From the NCBI RefSeq assembly GCF_012971725.1, contig NZ_CP048833.1:2666001-2730000 (forward strand): a stretch of 64,000 nt of DNA, given 5' to 3'. Source of the stretch: Pseudomonas multiresinivorans (lineage in GTDB: Bacteria; Pseudomonadota; Gammaproteobacteria; Pseudomonadales; Pseudomonadaceae). Under the pieces are notes generated by a model. The model was not told where the DNA came from. It saw nothing but the letters and a program-made list of their open reading frames with translations, and ran no database searches. The position numbers and the translations under genes were made by a program. This document shows, piece after piece, positions 18,646 through 27,689 of this stretch (the first letter of the stretch is position 1; each line of letters opens with the position of its first letter).

Positions 18646-20076
18646 TTAGCCCTCAAAGGAATTCAGGAAGTCCATGGCCTCGCGGTGCGAGTTGTCCGAC
18701 GCGGCGCAAGTGATCTTGTCGTCGCCGCCGTTTTTCTCGCTGTAGCGCTGGATCGCGCCGACCACGTAGCGGCTGGGCCGGCCGCAGGTGCAGGGCTGGT
18801 CCCATTCGACGGTGATTTCGTCACCGGTGATGAACCCCCCCCAGTGCACATCGGCGCCCAGGTCATAGAAGGCCGCACGGCCGGTCTGCTGCCCGCTGCG
18901 CGGTAGCGGCTTGCTGGTCTGCGGATCGAGCACGAAGGGGATCACGGTGTGGGCGAAGTGGTAGTTGCCCTGCTCGCAGCGCAAGTGCGAGCCGCTGACC
19001 ACTTCGGACATGGCGTAGGACTCGTTGATGCGCCGCGCACCGGTGAACCGCAGCACCTCCTCACGCCAGCCTTCAGGCTGCACCACGCCCTTGGCTCCAC
19101 CGGTGGTGGCGATGTAGGAGTCCGGATGGAATACGCCTTCCAGCCCCCGTTCCAGACCGGCCTTGGCCATGTTGTGCAGCAGGCTCCAGGTGCCGCCGAT
19201 ATACACCCGCTTGCCTTGCAGCTCGCTGGCCATGCGGTCGAAGAAGGTGGCCAGGTGCTGGGGCATCTGCGCCTGCTGTTCGTCGAAGGACTTCTTCTTG
19301 GCCAGCAGGGCCGGGTTGATCACCAGCCGATCGAGGGTGCCGCGTGCTTGCGCCGCACGAACCTTGGCACCCAGGTGCAGCACGTCGCTGGAGAGGGTGT
19401 CGGGATAGGCGGCATGGAAGTTCGCCTCGCTCGGTAGCAACTGCTGCATCAGCGCCACGTTGCCGCGCAGATGACTCAGGTAGCCATTGCGGTAGTACGG
19501 GTAGGCAGTGTGCATCTCGGGGCGCGGTGAATCGGGGCCCTGCAGGCTCCAGGCGAACATGCTGCGCACCGCGCAGGCCTTATCGAACTCGCGGGTACTG
19601 TTGGGCAGGAAGGAGAGGGTGCCCGAAGTACCTGAGGTATGGCTGATGCACAGCTGCGGCAGTGCCGCATCCATGGTCTCGAACCAGTCGTCGAGTCCCT
19701 GACAGGCACTGACGTCCACGGCGCAGATCGCCTCGCCGATTTCGGGTGTAACCAGCTTGGCCAGCCATTTGTTGATCGCGGCGAAGTTGCTCTTCTCCAG
19801 CAGCGACGGCGGGTAGGACTTGAACACCGTATGCTCGAAGAGCAACGGCACCACATCTTCAAGCGTATCGATGCGCTCCAGCCCTTCGCCATCGGCCAGT
19901 TTCTTCAGCACCGGAATTCGTCCGCGCAACTGGGCGAAACGCAGCTTCAGTCCTGCGAGTTGCAGGGCATCGACCTCTTCGCGCGGCAAGTGGCTCCAGG
20001 TCTGGCAGGAATGCCCAGCAAGGGCGACGGGATCGTTCAGCAGCAGCTGCGTTCTTTGTTCCAGCGATGCAGTCAT
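18646..20076 (-). CDS. luxE: acyl-protein synthetase, LuxE family
   Basis: A 476-residue LuxE-type enzyme, somewhat longer than luminous-bacteria LuxE. It activates a fatty acid as acyl-AMP and transfers it to its own cysteine and on to LuxC. The adenylating loop ISHTSGTSGTLSF lies near residues 145-157, with ESYAMSEV as the adenylate-forming A5-like motif and HWGGFITGDEITVEW as the later motif. Its stop is 4 bases from the luxC start, so the two are translationally coupled. The start at 20076 has only GGAG at a long distance. It is the first gene of the minus-strand operon luxE-luxC-adh, divergent from the iron alcohol dehydrogenase. Confidence 0.85.
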   Translation of the reverse strand: MTASLEQRTQLLLNDPVALAGHSCQTWSHLPREEVDALQLAGLKLRFAQLRGRIPVLKKLADGEGLERIDTLEDVVPLLFEHTVFKSYPPSLLEKSNFAAINKWLAKLVTPEIGEAICAVDVSACQGLDDWFETMDAALPQLCISHTSGTSGTLSFLPNSTREFDKACAVRSMFAWSLQGPDSPRPEMHTAYPYYRNGYLSHLRGNVALMQQLLPSEANFHAAYPDTLSSDVLHLGAKVRAAQARGTLDRLVINPALLAKKKSFDEQQAQMPQHLATFFDRMASELQGKRVYIGGTWSLLHNMAKAGLERGLEGVFHPDSYIATTGGAKGVVQPEGWREEVLRFTGARRINESYAMSEVVSGSHLRCEQGNYHFAHTVIPFVLDPQTSKPLPRSGQQTGRAAFYDLGADVHWGGFITGDEITVEWDQPCTCGRPSRYVVGAIQRYSEKNGGDDKITCAASDNSHREAMDFLNSFEG

Positions 20077-20457
20077 CGATTGACTCGCTACTCCAATGAC
20101 AGGGCCGGCGAGGGGCGCCGGAGCGTTTCGACAAGGCGGCGGCCGGGGCCGGCAGGGGCCGAATCGAGGGGCCAGTATAGGGACGAAAACTGCCCATCAC
20201 GTTCCGGATTCGGCGTTCCGATGGTGTGGTTAACTTGTTGTTTTATAAGGAGTTATCAAGAGATTAAAAATCGCTTCCAGGAGCATTCTGGATTCGCCGA
20301 TCAAGTGTCCTGTACGCCATGAATGCCCCTCCCGAATGAGGGGGGACCGATGGCGTGTCGAGGTCCCTATGCTGGCTGTGGGAGCGGGGATCGCCGTCCG
20401 GCGCCGACACGCCTCGGCGCCTTCGCAAAGCGACAGACCAGCCGGAACGAAGACACC
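20077..20457. other. Divergent intergenic region luxE / Fe-ADH
   Basis: A 381-base non-coding stretch serving both divergent operons. Bases 20222-20275 are strikingly AT-rich for this genome (TTAACTTGTTGTTTTATAAG and following), the likely promoter core, but no confident -35/-10 pair could be chosen. A REP-like unit GCCCCTCCCGAATGAGGGG lies at 20324-20346. Confidence 0.5.
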
Positions 20458-21609
20458 ATGGCGACGCTGACTTTCAATACGACTCCATCCATTCACATCG
20501 AGCGCGGCGCGTCCGCGCGATTGGCCGAACGTGTGCGCAGCATGGGCTGCCGCTCGGTACTGCTGGTCACTGATCCGGGCGTCCTGGGCGCCGGACTGCT
20601 GCAGCCAGTGATTGACGATTTCGCCCGCAGTCAGCTATCGCTGCGCGTGTTCGCTGAAGTCCAGGCCGACCCGCCGGAGAGCGTGATCGAGGCTGCGGTA
20701 TCCACGGCGCTGGAATGCGAGGCCGATTGCGTGATCGGTCTGGGCGGCGGTAGCTCTCTGGACGCTGCGAAGCTGGCGGCACTGCTGGCGCGCAGCGGCG
20801 AGTCGCTGGCTTGCGTCTACGGCACCGAGGTGGCGCGCGGGCCCCGCCTGCCGCTGATCCTGGTGCCGACCACGGCGGGTACCGGCTCTGAGGTGACCGC
20901 GGTATCCGTGGTCACCAATGGCGACGGGCAGAAGAGCGTGGTTATCTCGCCCTTGTTGCTGCCGGATCTCGCGGTACTTGATGCCGACCTGACTATCGGC
21001 TTGCCGTCGCATGTCACGGCGGCCACCGGGATCGATGCGATGGTCCATGCCATCGAGGCCTTCACCAGCCGCCACCGCAAGAATCCGATTTCCGATTGCC
21101 TGGCGCGTGAAGCCCTGCGCCTGCTGTCTGGAAGTATCGAGCGCGCGTGCAGCAGCGGTGCAGATATCCAGGCCCGCGAAGACATGCTCATGGGCGCCTG
21201 CCTGGCCGGCATGGCGTTCGCCAATTCGCCGGTGGCGGCGGTGCATGCGCTGGCCTACCCGTTGGGTGCGCGCTTCCATGTGCCTCACGGCCTGTCCAAT
21301 TCGCTGATGCTGCCCGGTGTGCTGCGCTTCAACCAGGACGCTGCGGCGCCTCTCTATGCCGAACTGGCGGATATCGTCCTGCCGGGGCTGGAGGGTGACG
21401 CTCGAAGCAGGACACAGGCGCTGATCGAGTACTTCACCGACCTGCCGCTACGCCTGCGTTTGCCGACCCGCCTGCGTGAAGTCGGGGTAGCTGAGAATGA
21501 CCTGGAGGGGTTGGCCGAGGATGCGCTGAAACAGGGTCGCCTGCTCGCCAACAACCCGCGCGAGGTCAACCTGAATGCGGCCCTTGCACTGTATCAGGCG
21601 GTACTGTGA
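20458..21609 (+). CDS. iron-containing alcohol dehydrogenase
   Basis: A 383-residue group III alcohol dehydrogenase. The start is ATG 20458 (MATLTFNTTPSIHIERGA), with GGAACGAAG upstream; the frame is open further 5' without support. The NAD motif is GGGSSLDAAKLAALL near residue 98, followed by LVPTTAGTGSEVTAVSV. Metal ligands lie in GIDAMVHAIEAF and in AVHALAYPLGARFHVPHGLSNS. It overlaps the thioesterase gene by four bases (GTGA). Divergent from luxE-luxC, it adds a second alcohol/aldehyde redox enzyme to this section, possibly for another chain length or for the opposite direction. Confidence 0.9.
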   Translation: MATLTFNTTPSIHIERGASARLAERVRSMGCRSVLLVTDPGVLGAGLLQPVIDDFARSQLSLRVFAEVQADPPESVIEAAVSTALECEADCVIGLGGGSSLDAAKLAALLARSGESLACVYGTEVARGPRLPLILVPTTAGTGSEVTAVSVVTNGDGQKSVVISPLLLPDLAVLDADLTIGLPSHVTAATGIDAMVHAIEAFTSRHRKNPISDCLAREALRLLSGSIERACSSGADIQAREDMLMGACLAGMAFANSPVAAVHALAYPLGARFHVPHGLSNSLMLPGVLRFNQDAAAPLYAELADIVLPGLEGDARSRTQALIEYFTDLPLRLRLPTRLREVGVAENDLEGLAEDALKQGRLLANNPREVNLNAALALYQAVL

Positions 21610-22040
21610 AGCCGGCAGGGCGCCCGCGTCGGGCCGACTATGTGCGTTTCTACCCGGTGACCACGCGCTGGGGCGACCATGACTCCTATGGCCATGTGCA
21701 TAACGTGGTCTATTACTCCTTCTATGATTCCGCGATCAGCCAGTTCCTGGTGGAAAGCGGCACGCTGGATATCGGGAACAGCCCGGTGATCGGGCTGATC
21801 GTGGCCTCGAACTGCACGTACTTCGCATCGATCACCTTTCCCGAGCGGGTCAGCATCGGGTTGCGTATCGTCCACCTGGGGCATAGCAGTGCGCGTTACG
21901 AGCTGGGTGTGTTCCGTGAAGACGAAGACGAGGCCTGCGCCTGTGGCGAAGTGGTCTACGTCTATGTCGACCGTGAGAGCCGCAGCTCGGCGAGCATTCC
22001 GGGTGCGGTCCGTCGCGAGTTGTCGACCCTGATCGTCTGA
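21606..22040 (+). CDS. acyl-CoA thioesterase, 4HBT hot-dog fold
   Basis: A 144-residue hot-dog protein starting at GTG 21606, overlapping the alcohol dehydrogenase stop. The signature WGDHDSYGHVHNVVYYSFYDSAISQFL carries the catalytic aspartate of the 4-hydroxybenzoyl-CoA thioesterase/YbgC group. It would release free acid from an acyl-CoA, perhaps recycling CoA or supplying free acid to LuxE. The coupling by overlap says it is made together with the iron alcohol dehydrogenase. Confidence 0.85.
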   Translation: MKPAGRPRRADYVRFYPVTTRWGDHDSYGHVHNVVYYSFYDSAISQFLVESGTLDIGNSPVIGLIVASNCTYFASITFPERVSIGLRIVHLGHSSARYELGVFREDEDEACACGEVVYVYVDRESRSSASIPGAVRRELSTLIV

Positions 22041-22046
22041 AGCGCC

Positions 22047-22077
22047 TTGGCACCGTGCAGCCTCGGCGCGGTGCCAA
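22047..22077. terminator. Hairpin between thioesterase and TetR genes
   Basis: A perfect 9-bp stem TTGGCACCG/CGGTGCCAA with a 13-base loop, 7 bases after the thioesterase stop. It has no T tract, and may act as a weak terminator or attenuator. Confidence 0.4.
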
Positions 22078-22099
22078 GTCAGCCGGAGGGCTGGAAACC

Positions 22100-22786
22100 A
22101 TGGGCAAACCGCCGAAAGACCAGGAACACCACGATGCGGATCCTGCGCTGATACCGCTGGGCATGCCGCCGCAACCGCGCAAGCAACCGCGACAGGCGCG
22201 CTCCATTGCCCTGGTGGAGGCGCTCAAGCAGGCCGGGCGGCAGATTCTCGAGGAAGAGGGCCGCGAGGCCCTTACGGCTCTGCGGCTCGCGGATGTATCC
22301 GGAGTGGCCATCAGCTCGATCTACGAATACTTTCCGGCGATGGAATCGCTGATTGCCGCGGTGTTCGAAGATTACCGCCGCGAGGCGGGCGAGCAGTTGC
22401 TGGCCGCCATCGATGCCCTGCCCGAAGCGGCGACGTTGCTCGACGGGTTGCTTTTGGTGCTGCGTAGGGGGCTGGCGGTGCATCACCGCAAGTCCTGCCT
22501 GGACCCGGACTTCAGCGAGCGGGTGACCCGCTACGACGAATTGGTCCGCCTGGACTTGGTGGACTCCCGGCAATGCTGGTCTGCCGGCGCGACGCCTGCG
22601 CTGTTCGAGCGGTTCGCGGCGCAAATCCGCGTGAAGGACCGTGAGAAGGCACGGTTTTTCGTGTACCAGACACTCCTGACCCTGCCACGGGCCATGCGCC
22701 TGGAGCGCCCGCACTACCTGGTGGAAGACGAGAGCGCCGCGATGATCGCGCGGATGCTCCACGGGCTGCTGACCAGCGAAGCTTAG
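22100..22786 (+). CDS. TetR-family regulator
   Basis: A 228-residue repressor-type protein. The chosen start is ATG 22100, with CCGGAGGG upstream; the longer reading from 22055 lacks a site. The helix-turn-helix spans about residues 45-90 (LTALRLADVSGVAISSIYEYFPAMESLIAAVF). The N-terminal 30 residues are Pro/Lys/Arg-rich and unusual. The C-terminal domain would bind a ligand, plausibly an acyl-CoA or an aldehyde given its neighbours. It is co-oriented with the alcohol dehydrogenase-thioesterase pair and may control it or the divergent lux-like operon. Confidence 0.85.
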   Translation: MGKPPKDQEHHDADPALIPLGMPPQPRKQPRQARSIALVEALKQAGRQILEEEGREALTALRLADVSGVAISSIYEYFPAMESLIAAVFEDYRREAGEQLLAAIDALPEAATLLDGLLLVLRRGLAVHHRKSCLDPDFSERVTRYDELVRLDLVDSRQCWSAGATPALFERFAAQIRVKDREKARFFVYQTLLTLPRAMRLERPHYLVEDESAAMIARMLHGLLTSEA

Positions 22787-22804
22787 CGACCGCAGCAGAA
22801 ACGA

Positions 22805-22827
22805 CACGCCCCGCAGAGCGGGGCGTG
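22805..22827. terminator. Hairpin between convergent genes
   Basis: A perfect 10-bp stem CACGCCCCGC/GCGGGGCGTG with loop AGA, between the convergent TetR and DUF1329 genes. It lacks a T tract but is well placed for bidirectional termination. Confidence 0.6.
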
Positions 22828-22847
22828 CGTAGTGCAGCAGATCTGAC

Positions 22848-24212
22848 TCAGCGGATGCCGGCGTTGCGCAAGGCGGCAGGCGTGAAGTCGTTGGTGGTGA
22901 ACTTCTGGTCGTACTGCGTACCCTGCTTGGCCTCGTTGATCAGGCCCAGCACCACGTAGCGGCCGGCGATCAGGTCATACAGCGTCTGCGCGGCATAGCT
23001 GGCGATGCCGTGCTGGTAGTCGCTGACCAGATGCCCTTCGGCGACGCGCCAGAGTTGACCACGGCTGTCGTAGTGGTCGACCCCAACCAGCGCCCAGCTG
23101 TCCTCGTCGAAATACATGTGGCGCTTGGCGTAGATGTGCCGCTCGTTGGGCTTGAGCGTCGCCTCGACCTCCCAGACGCGGTGCAGTTCGTAGCGGGTCA
23201 GGTCCTGGTTGATGTGGCCCGGCTTGATGATGTCGGCGTACTTCACCGACGGTGACCAAAGCCGGTAGTTGTTGTACGGGATGTACATCTCCTTCTTGCC
23301 CACCAGTTTCCAGGTGTAGCGATCCGGCGAGCCGTTGTAGAGGTCGGTGTTGTCCGTGGTGCGCATGCCGTCCGCAGCGGTGCCTGGGCCGTCGTAGGCA
23401 ATCTCGGGGGCGCGTCGCACACGGCGCTGGCCGGCGTTGTAGGTCCAGGCCTGACGCGGGTCCTTGAGCTGGTCGATGGTCTCGTAGGCGAGGTTGACCG
23501 TGCCGGTCAGGCGCGCCGGGGAAATCACTTCCTGCTTGAAGTAGTACAGCGTATTGGCCGTCTTCGCCGGATCGGCGTCGGGCAGGTACTGCGGCAGCCC
23601 CATGGTTTCGCGGAAGCCGACCAGCATGTAGTCGCCTTTGGCCTGCGGAACGGCCTGGGCGGTGGTGCGCTGGTAGTTGGTGCCGCGATAGCGCGTCTCG
23701 TGGTTCCACACGACCTCGACGCCGCTCTTGGGAATCGGGAATGCGTAGTTGCGTGCGGTGAAGTGCGCCAACCCGTTGCCATCGTTGACCAGCTCGGTCG
23801 AGGTCGCACTGGTCTTCGCCGCGTCATACAGCGCCTGTGGGTTGGAGACGCTCCGGTGGCTGGGGTAGACCGGAATGCGGTAGGTATCCGGGTAACGCTT
23901 GAACAGCGCGAGTTGCCCTTCGCTCAGCTTGTCCTTGTACTGCGCGGCGGTGGCCGCGGTAATCACGAACAGCGGCTTTTCCTGAGCGTAGGGATCACCC
24001 AGGAAACCATTCTGCACGGGAGCGGCGTCAGGCTTCAGGCCACCGGTCCAGGCAGGGATGCTGCCATCGGCGTTGCCTTCCTTCTGCGCGCCAAGTGGCG
24101 TGAGGGTGTTTCCCAGTTCCGCGGCTTCCTGTGGTGAGACAGCCGCCATGACGCTGGAGGCCAGCAGGGTCAGCGCCAGTGCGCCAGTGCTCATCAACAT
24201 CGAGTTTTTCAT
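22848..24212 (-). CDS. DUF1329 periplasmic protein (copy 1)
   Basis: A 454-residue exported protein with signal peptide MKNSMLMSTGALALTLLASS ending at VMA. The mature part starts AVSPQEAAELG, then GAQKEGNADGSIPAWTGGL, a hallmark of DUF1329. The family has a LolA/LolB-like fold and sits in the envelope beside DUF1302 barrels, in gene clusters for hydrophobic compounds. It is thought to shuttle lipophilic molecules between membranes; the biochemical function is not established. It follows the DUF1302 gene by 15 bases. It is a close paralog of the protein at 32602 (shared IGAQ/LGAQKEGNADGSIPAWTGGL, VGKKEMYIPYN and YELHRVWEV segments). Confidence 0.88.
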   Translation of the reverse strand: MKNSMLMSTGALALTLLASSVMAAVSPQEAAELGNTLTPLGAQKEGNADGSIPAWTGGLKPDAAPVQNGFLGDPYAQEKPLFVITAATAAQYKDKLSEGQLALFKRYPDTYRIPVYPSHRSVSNPQALYDAAKTSATSTELVNDGNGLAHFTARNYAFPIPKSGVEVVWNHETRYRGTNYQRTTAQAVPQAKGDYMLVGFRETMGLPQYLPDADPAKTANTLYYFKQEVISPARLTGTVNLAYETIDQLKDPRQAWTYNAGQRRVRRAPEIAYDGPGTAADGMRTTDNTDLYNGSPDRYTWKLVGKKEMYIPYNNYRLWSPSVKYADIIKPGHINQDLTRYELHRVWEVEATLKPNERHIYAKRHMYFDEDSWALVGVDHYDSRGQLWRVAEGHLVSDYQHGIASYAAQTLYDLIAGRYVVLGLINEAKQGTQYDQKFTTNDFTPAALRNAGIR

Positions 24213-24227
24213 GATCGGATACCTGCG

Positions 24228-26042
24228 TCAGAAGTTCACGCCGAAACTCAGGGCGACGAAATCGCGGTCGGTCTGGGTGTTGAAGTGGCCGCCGAAGTAG
24301 TCGGTGTAGGCGAGGCTGGCGGTGTAGGTGTTCAGGTAATCGGCGTTGAGGCCGACACTGATTGCTTTCTGGCCTTCCTCGAAGTTCGGACCGTAGCCGC
24401 TGACGTCCTGCGACCAGGCCAGGTTCGGCGCGAGGTTGATGCCGGCGAACACGTTCGGGTAGTCGAGCTGCGCACGCAGGCGATAGCCCCAGGAGCTACT
24501 GGTGTAGAAGCCGTTGTCGTTGCATTCCTGCTGCGGGTTGCTGGCGTTGGCCGTGCCCACCGCGCTGCCCCGGCAGACGGCCTGGTTGGACAGCTGGCCG
24601 GCGCCGAACACCGGGTTGCGGCCGAAACGGATGTCGCTGCCGTCGGCGTCGCCGACACCGCCGATGTGGTTGTAGCCGACCTCGCCGACGACGGTCAGGC
24701 GTTCGGCAGCCAGGACCTGGTTGAACAGCTTGGTGGCGGTGAGCTGTGCCTGGGTGACCGGCATGCGCTTGTAGCCCGGGATGTCGGCGCCGGCGCTCAG
24801 GCGTTGCTCGCCGCTGACGTAGATCGGCGACGCCGCGCTGCCCAGGGCTGCGAGGTTGAGGTCAGCGGTGTTGATCTGCAGCGGCATGTTGGGGCGGAAG
24901 CTCAATTCGCCGCCCAGCGACACGCCTTCCAGGTTGGTGGCGAAACTCAGGCCGTAGAGGCGGATGTCCTCGGGGTAGTCGATGTAGTAGCGCGCGCTGC
25001 GGATGGCCGCCAACTGGTTGGACAGGTTGGTGGCGGTGGTCAGGCTGAGCACCGGTGAACGGCTGTGGTAGTTCATCGCGTAGGCGGCGAACTCGGTGTC
25101 GTTGAGCTCCGGCACGAACCAGCGCAAGGCGATACCGTATTGACCGCCGTCGCGGGCGTCGTGGTCCTTGCTGCGCGGAATGTAGGCATCGTCGGTACCG
25201 CCACGCACCAGCGTGGCTGGGCCGCCGGTGTTGTTCGCCTGGCCAGGGGCGAGGTCGTCGCCGGTCACCACCAGGCGGTCGTAGCAGCCGGCTGCAATGC
25301 CATCCACGCCGAAGAACGTGCCGCAGTTGTCGACGACGGTGTGATCCCACTCGATCTGATAAAAGCCCTCGGCGGTGAGGTTCTCCGTCAGACCCTGGGA
25401 CAGGTAGAACATGTTCACCGGTACCAGGGCTTCCTTGACCTCGGAACCGGGCCGGCGCAGAGCGGCCACGTCCACCGGGTTGATCGAACTGATGCCGTTC
25501 TGGATGAAGGTGCTCTCGCCCCAGTTCACCACCTGTTTGCCCAGGCGCACGTTGCCCGGCAGATCGCCCAGGTTGTAGTTGTGGTAGACGAACGCATCGA
25601 GGAACTGTCCACCCTTGGTCCGCGCGGCCTCGTCGCGACCCTTGTCGTCGATGTCGTAGAAATGCTGGTTGCCGTCGGCCTGCTCGAAGTCGTACCAGTA
25701 CTTGCCGCGCAGGAAGGCGCCGCTGTCGCCGTACCTGAGCTCCAGGTCATGAATGCCCTTGAAGATGGTCGAGAAGTTTTCCCCGGAGCGGAAGTTCAGA
25801 CGGCCATCGTCGGCAGTGCGCGAGGCGGCCTTGCCCTTGGCGCCCTGGGAGTTGAAGTTGGAGATGAAGTTCGGGTTGGCGCCTGTGGTGGACCAACTGC
25901 CACCAATGGACAACGACGAGTCGAACTTGCCCTCGATTTCGCCGATGTTGAAGTCGACGGCGGCAGCCTGCGTGGCCACGCCAAGAGCGACGGCGGCGGC
26001 GAGCAGGTGCGGTTGGAAGACTCCGGTTTTTCTTATTGTCAT
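24228..26042 (-). CDS. DUF1302 outer-membrane barrel (copy 1)
   Basis: A 604-residue exported protein. The start at 26042 has CTGGAGAA upstream. A signal peptide ends at QAAA before VDFNIGEIEGKFDSSLSIGG. The rest is rich in alternating aromatic/polar strands (RGKYWYDFEQ, GVSLGGELSFRPN, VFAGINLAPNLAWSQD) and ends in FGVNF, a terminal phenylalanine as in outer-membrane barrels. DUF1302 proteins are predicted porin-like channels for hydrophobic substrates. It leads a two-gene minus operon with DUF1329 and is divergent from a thiolase operon. It is paralogous to the gene at 33996 but longer, with an extra Cys-containing loop (NQAVCRGSA). Confidence 0.87.
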   Translation of the reverse strand: MTIRKTGVFQPHLLAAAVALGVATQAAAVDFNIGEIEGKFDSSLSIGGSWSTTGANPNFISNFNSQGAKGKAASRTADDGRLNFRSGENFSTIFKGIHDLELRYGDSGAFLRGKYWYDFEQADGNQHFYDIDDKGRDEAARTKGGQFLDAFVYHNYNLGDLPGNVRLGKQVVNWGESTFIQNGISSINPVDVAALRRPGSEVKEALVPVNMFYLSQGLTENLTAEGFYQIEWDHTVVDNCGTFFGVDGIAAGCYDRLVVTGDDLAPGQANNTGGPATLVRGGTDDAYIPRSKDHDARDGGQYGIALRWFVPELNDTEFAAYAMNYHSRSPVLSLTTATNLSNQLAAIRSARYYIDYPEDIRLYGLSFATNLEGVSLGGELSFRPNMPLQINTADLNLAALGSAASPIYVSGEQRLSAGADIPGYKRMPVTQAQLTATKLFNQVLAAERLTVVGEVGYNHIGGVGDADGSDIRFGRNPVFGAGQLSNQAVCRGSAVGTANASNPQQECNDNGFYTSSSWGYRLRAQLDYPNVFAGINLAPNLAWSQDVSGYGPNFEEGQKAISVGLNADYLNTYTASLAYTDYFGGHFNTQTDRDFVALSFGVNF

Positions 26043-26443
26043 GCGGTTCTCCAGTGCGTGTTTCCCCGACATCGGAAGCGGCCAGGAGCCCATCCGACGC
26101 GGGAATTGACAGTGCCGGGGCGGCTGACGGTGAGGTGGTTTGCGCGGCTATTGCGCCCCGGCTGCTGTGGCTTGCGCCGTCCTACGACGGCGAGCTCATC
26201 CTGTACCTGCCGGGTGGCTACCTCCTCCCCTCGGAGGGGCGCAATCCCCCCTCCCTGATGGGGGGGGGACCAGCGAGAGTGCCTGGAGCGCGTTCCAACG
26301 GTTCCCCCCTCGTCGGGAGGGGGCGCCATCGGCGAGGGGAGGGGATGGCGCCCCGCATGCACTGCGCAACCATCGAATCCAGCCTGGCCTGTTCGCCGCA
26401 TGCCGCGGCGGCTGGCCACCGTCCAATGACTCTGGAGAGAGTG
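26043..26443. other. Divergent intergenic region with REP-like palindromes
   Basis: 401 bases between the divergent DUF1302 and thiolase genes. The part 26222-26345 holds several CCCCTC...GAGGGG palindromes (CTCCCCTCGGAGGGG, CCCCCCTCGTCGGGAGGGGG). The rest is ordinary high-GC sequence. Promoters for both directions must lie here, but no clear hexamers or sigma-54 elements were found. Confidence 0.5.
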
Positions 26444-27631
26444 ATGTCGCAGAAAACCTACGTCGCCGGTGTCGGCATGATTCAGTTCGCGAAGCCCGGC
26501 GCCAGCGCCAGCTACATCGAGATGGGCGCCCAGGCCGTGCGCCTGGCCCTGCAGGACGCCGGAATCGACTACCGCCTGGTGCAGCAGGCTTATGCCGGCT
26601 ACGTCTACGGCGACTCCACCAGTGGCCAGTCGGCCCTCTATGAAGTGGGCCTGACCGGTATCCCGGTGCTCAACGTCAATAACAACTGCGGCAGCGGCTC
26701 CTCGGCACTGTGGCTGGCGCGCCAGGCGGTGGAAAGCGGCGCGGTGGACTGTGCGCTGGCCTTCGGCTTCGAGCAGATGCAGCCTGGCGCCCTGAAGGAC
26801 CATTGGACCGACCGCCCGGCCACGGTTGGCAAAGGGTGCGCGGTGGCCGACATCGTCTTCCCCGAAGGCGCCGGCATGCCCAACGCACTGCGCTTCTTCG
26901 GTGGCGCGGGCCTGGAGCACATGCAGAAGTACGGCACGAAGATGGAAACCTTCGCGGCGATCCGCGCCAAGGCCAGCCGCCATGCGGCGAACAACCCGCT
27001 CGCGGTGTTCAAGAAGGTGGTCAGCGTCGAGGATGTGATGGCCGACCAGGTCATCTTCCCCGGCGTGATGACGCGCCTGATGGCCTGCCCGCCGACCTGC
27101 GGCGGCGCCGCGGCGATCATCGTCTCCGAGCGCTTCGCGAAAAAGCATGGCCTGCGCACCGACGTCACCATCCTTGCCCAGTCCCTGGTGACCGACCAGC
27201 CCGAGGCCTTCGACCCGCCGTCGATGATCAGCGCGGTAGGTGTCGGCATGACCCGTCAGGCTGCCAACGAGGTATACGAGAAAGCCGGCGTCGGCCCAGA
27301 GGATATCCGTGTCTGCGAACTGCATGACTGCTTCGCCCAGAACGAGCTGCTGACCTACGAAGGTCTGGGCTTCTGTGCCGAAGGCGAGGGCGAGAAGTTC
27401 GTTCTCGACGGCGACAACACCTACGGTGGCCGCGTGGTCACCAACCCCTCCGGCGGCCTGCTCTCCAAAGGCCATCCGCTGGGTGCCACGGGCCTTGCGC
27501 AGTGCTACGAGCTGACCAACCAGCTGCGCGGCACCGCCGGCGCACGCCAGGTAGAAGGCCTGCAGCACGCCTTGCAGCACAACCTGGGCCTCGGCGGTGC
27601 GGGCATCGTCACCCTGTTCGGTCGCGGCTGA
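26444..27631 (+). CDS. SCP-x-type thiolase (third homolog)
   Basis: A 395-residue thiolase of the lipid-transfer-protein group. The start is ATG 26444 behind CTGGAGAGA. The active-site set is complete: NNNCGSGS with Cys82, ELHDCFAQNEL and GGLLSKGHPLGATG. It is very similar to the protein at 10390 along its length and heads a separate operon with a hydratase pair and an SDR, so it probably carries out thiolysis in a different round of chain shortening. A GC-rich hairpin (27639-27668) follows its stop. Confidence 0.92.
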   Translation: MSQKTYVAGVGMIQFAKPGASASYIEMGAQAVRLALQDAGIDYRLVQQAYAGYVYGDSTSGQSALYEVGLTGIPVLNVNNNCGSGSSALWLARQAVESGAVDCALAFGFEQMQPGALKDHWTDRPATVGKGCAVADIVFPEGAGMPNALRFFGGAGLEHMQKYGTKMETFAAIRAKASRHAANNPLAVFKKVVSVEDVMADQVIFPGVMTRLMACPPTCGGAAAIIVSERFAKKHGLRTDVTILAQSLVTDQPEAFDPPSMISAVGVGMTRQAANEVYEKAGVGPEDIRVCELHDCFAQNELLTYEGLGFCAEGEGEKFVLDGDNTYGGRVVTNPSGGLLSKGHPLGATGLAQCYELTNQLRGTAGARQVEGLQHALQHNLGLGGAGIVTLFGRG

Positions 27632-27638
27632 CGGCTCG

Positions 27639-27668
27639 GACGCCCCCGCCGCACAGGCGCGGGGCGTC
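27639..27668. terminator. Hairpin between thiolase and hydratase genes
   Basis: GACGCCC-CGCC/GGCG-GGGGCGTC stem with small bulges, followed by TCTCC and not a T run. It probably attenuates or stabilises, since the next gene has its own strong GGAGGAA site 15 bases on. Confidence 0.4.
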
Positions 27669-27689
27669 TCCTTGCGGAGGAAATAGCAG

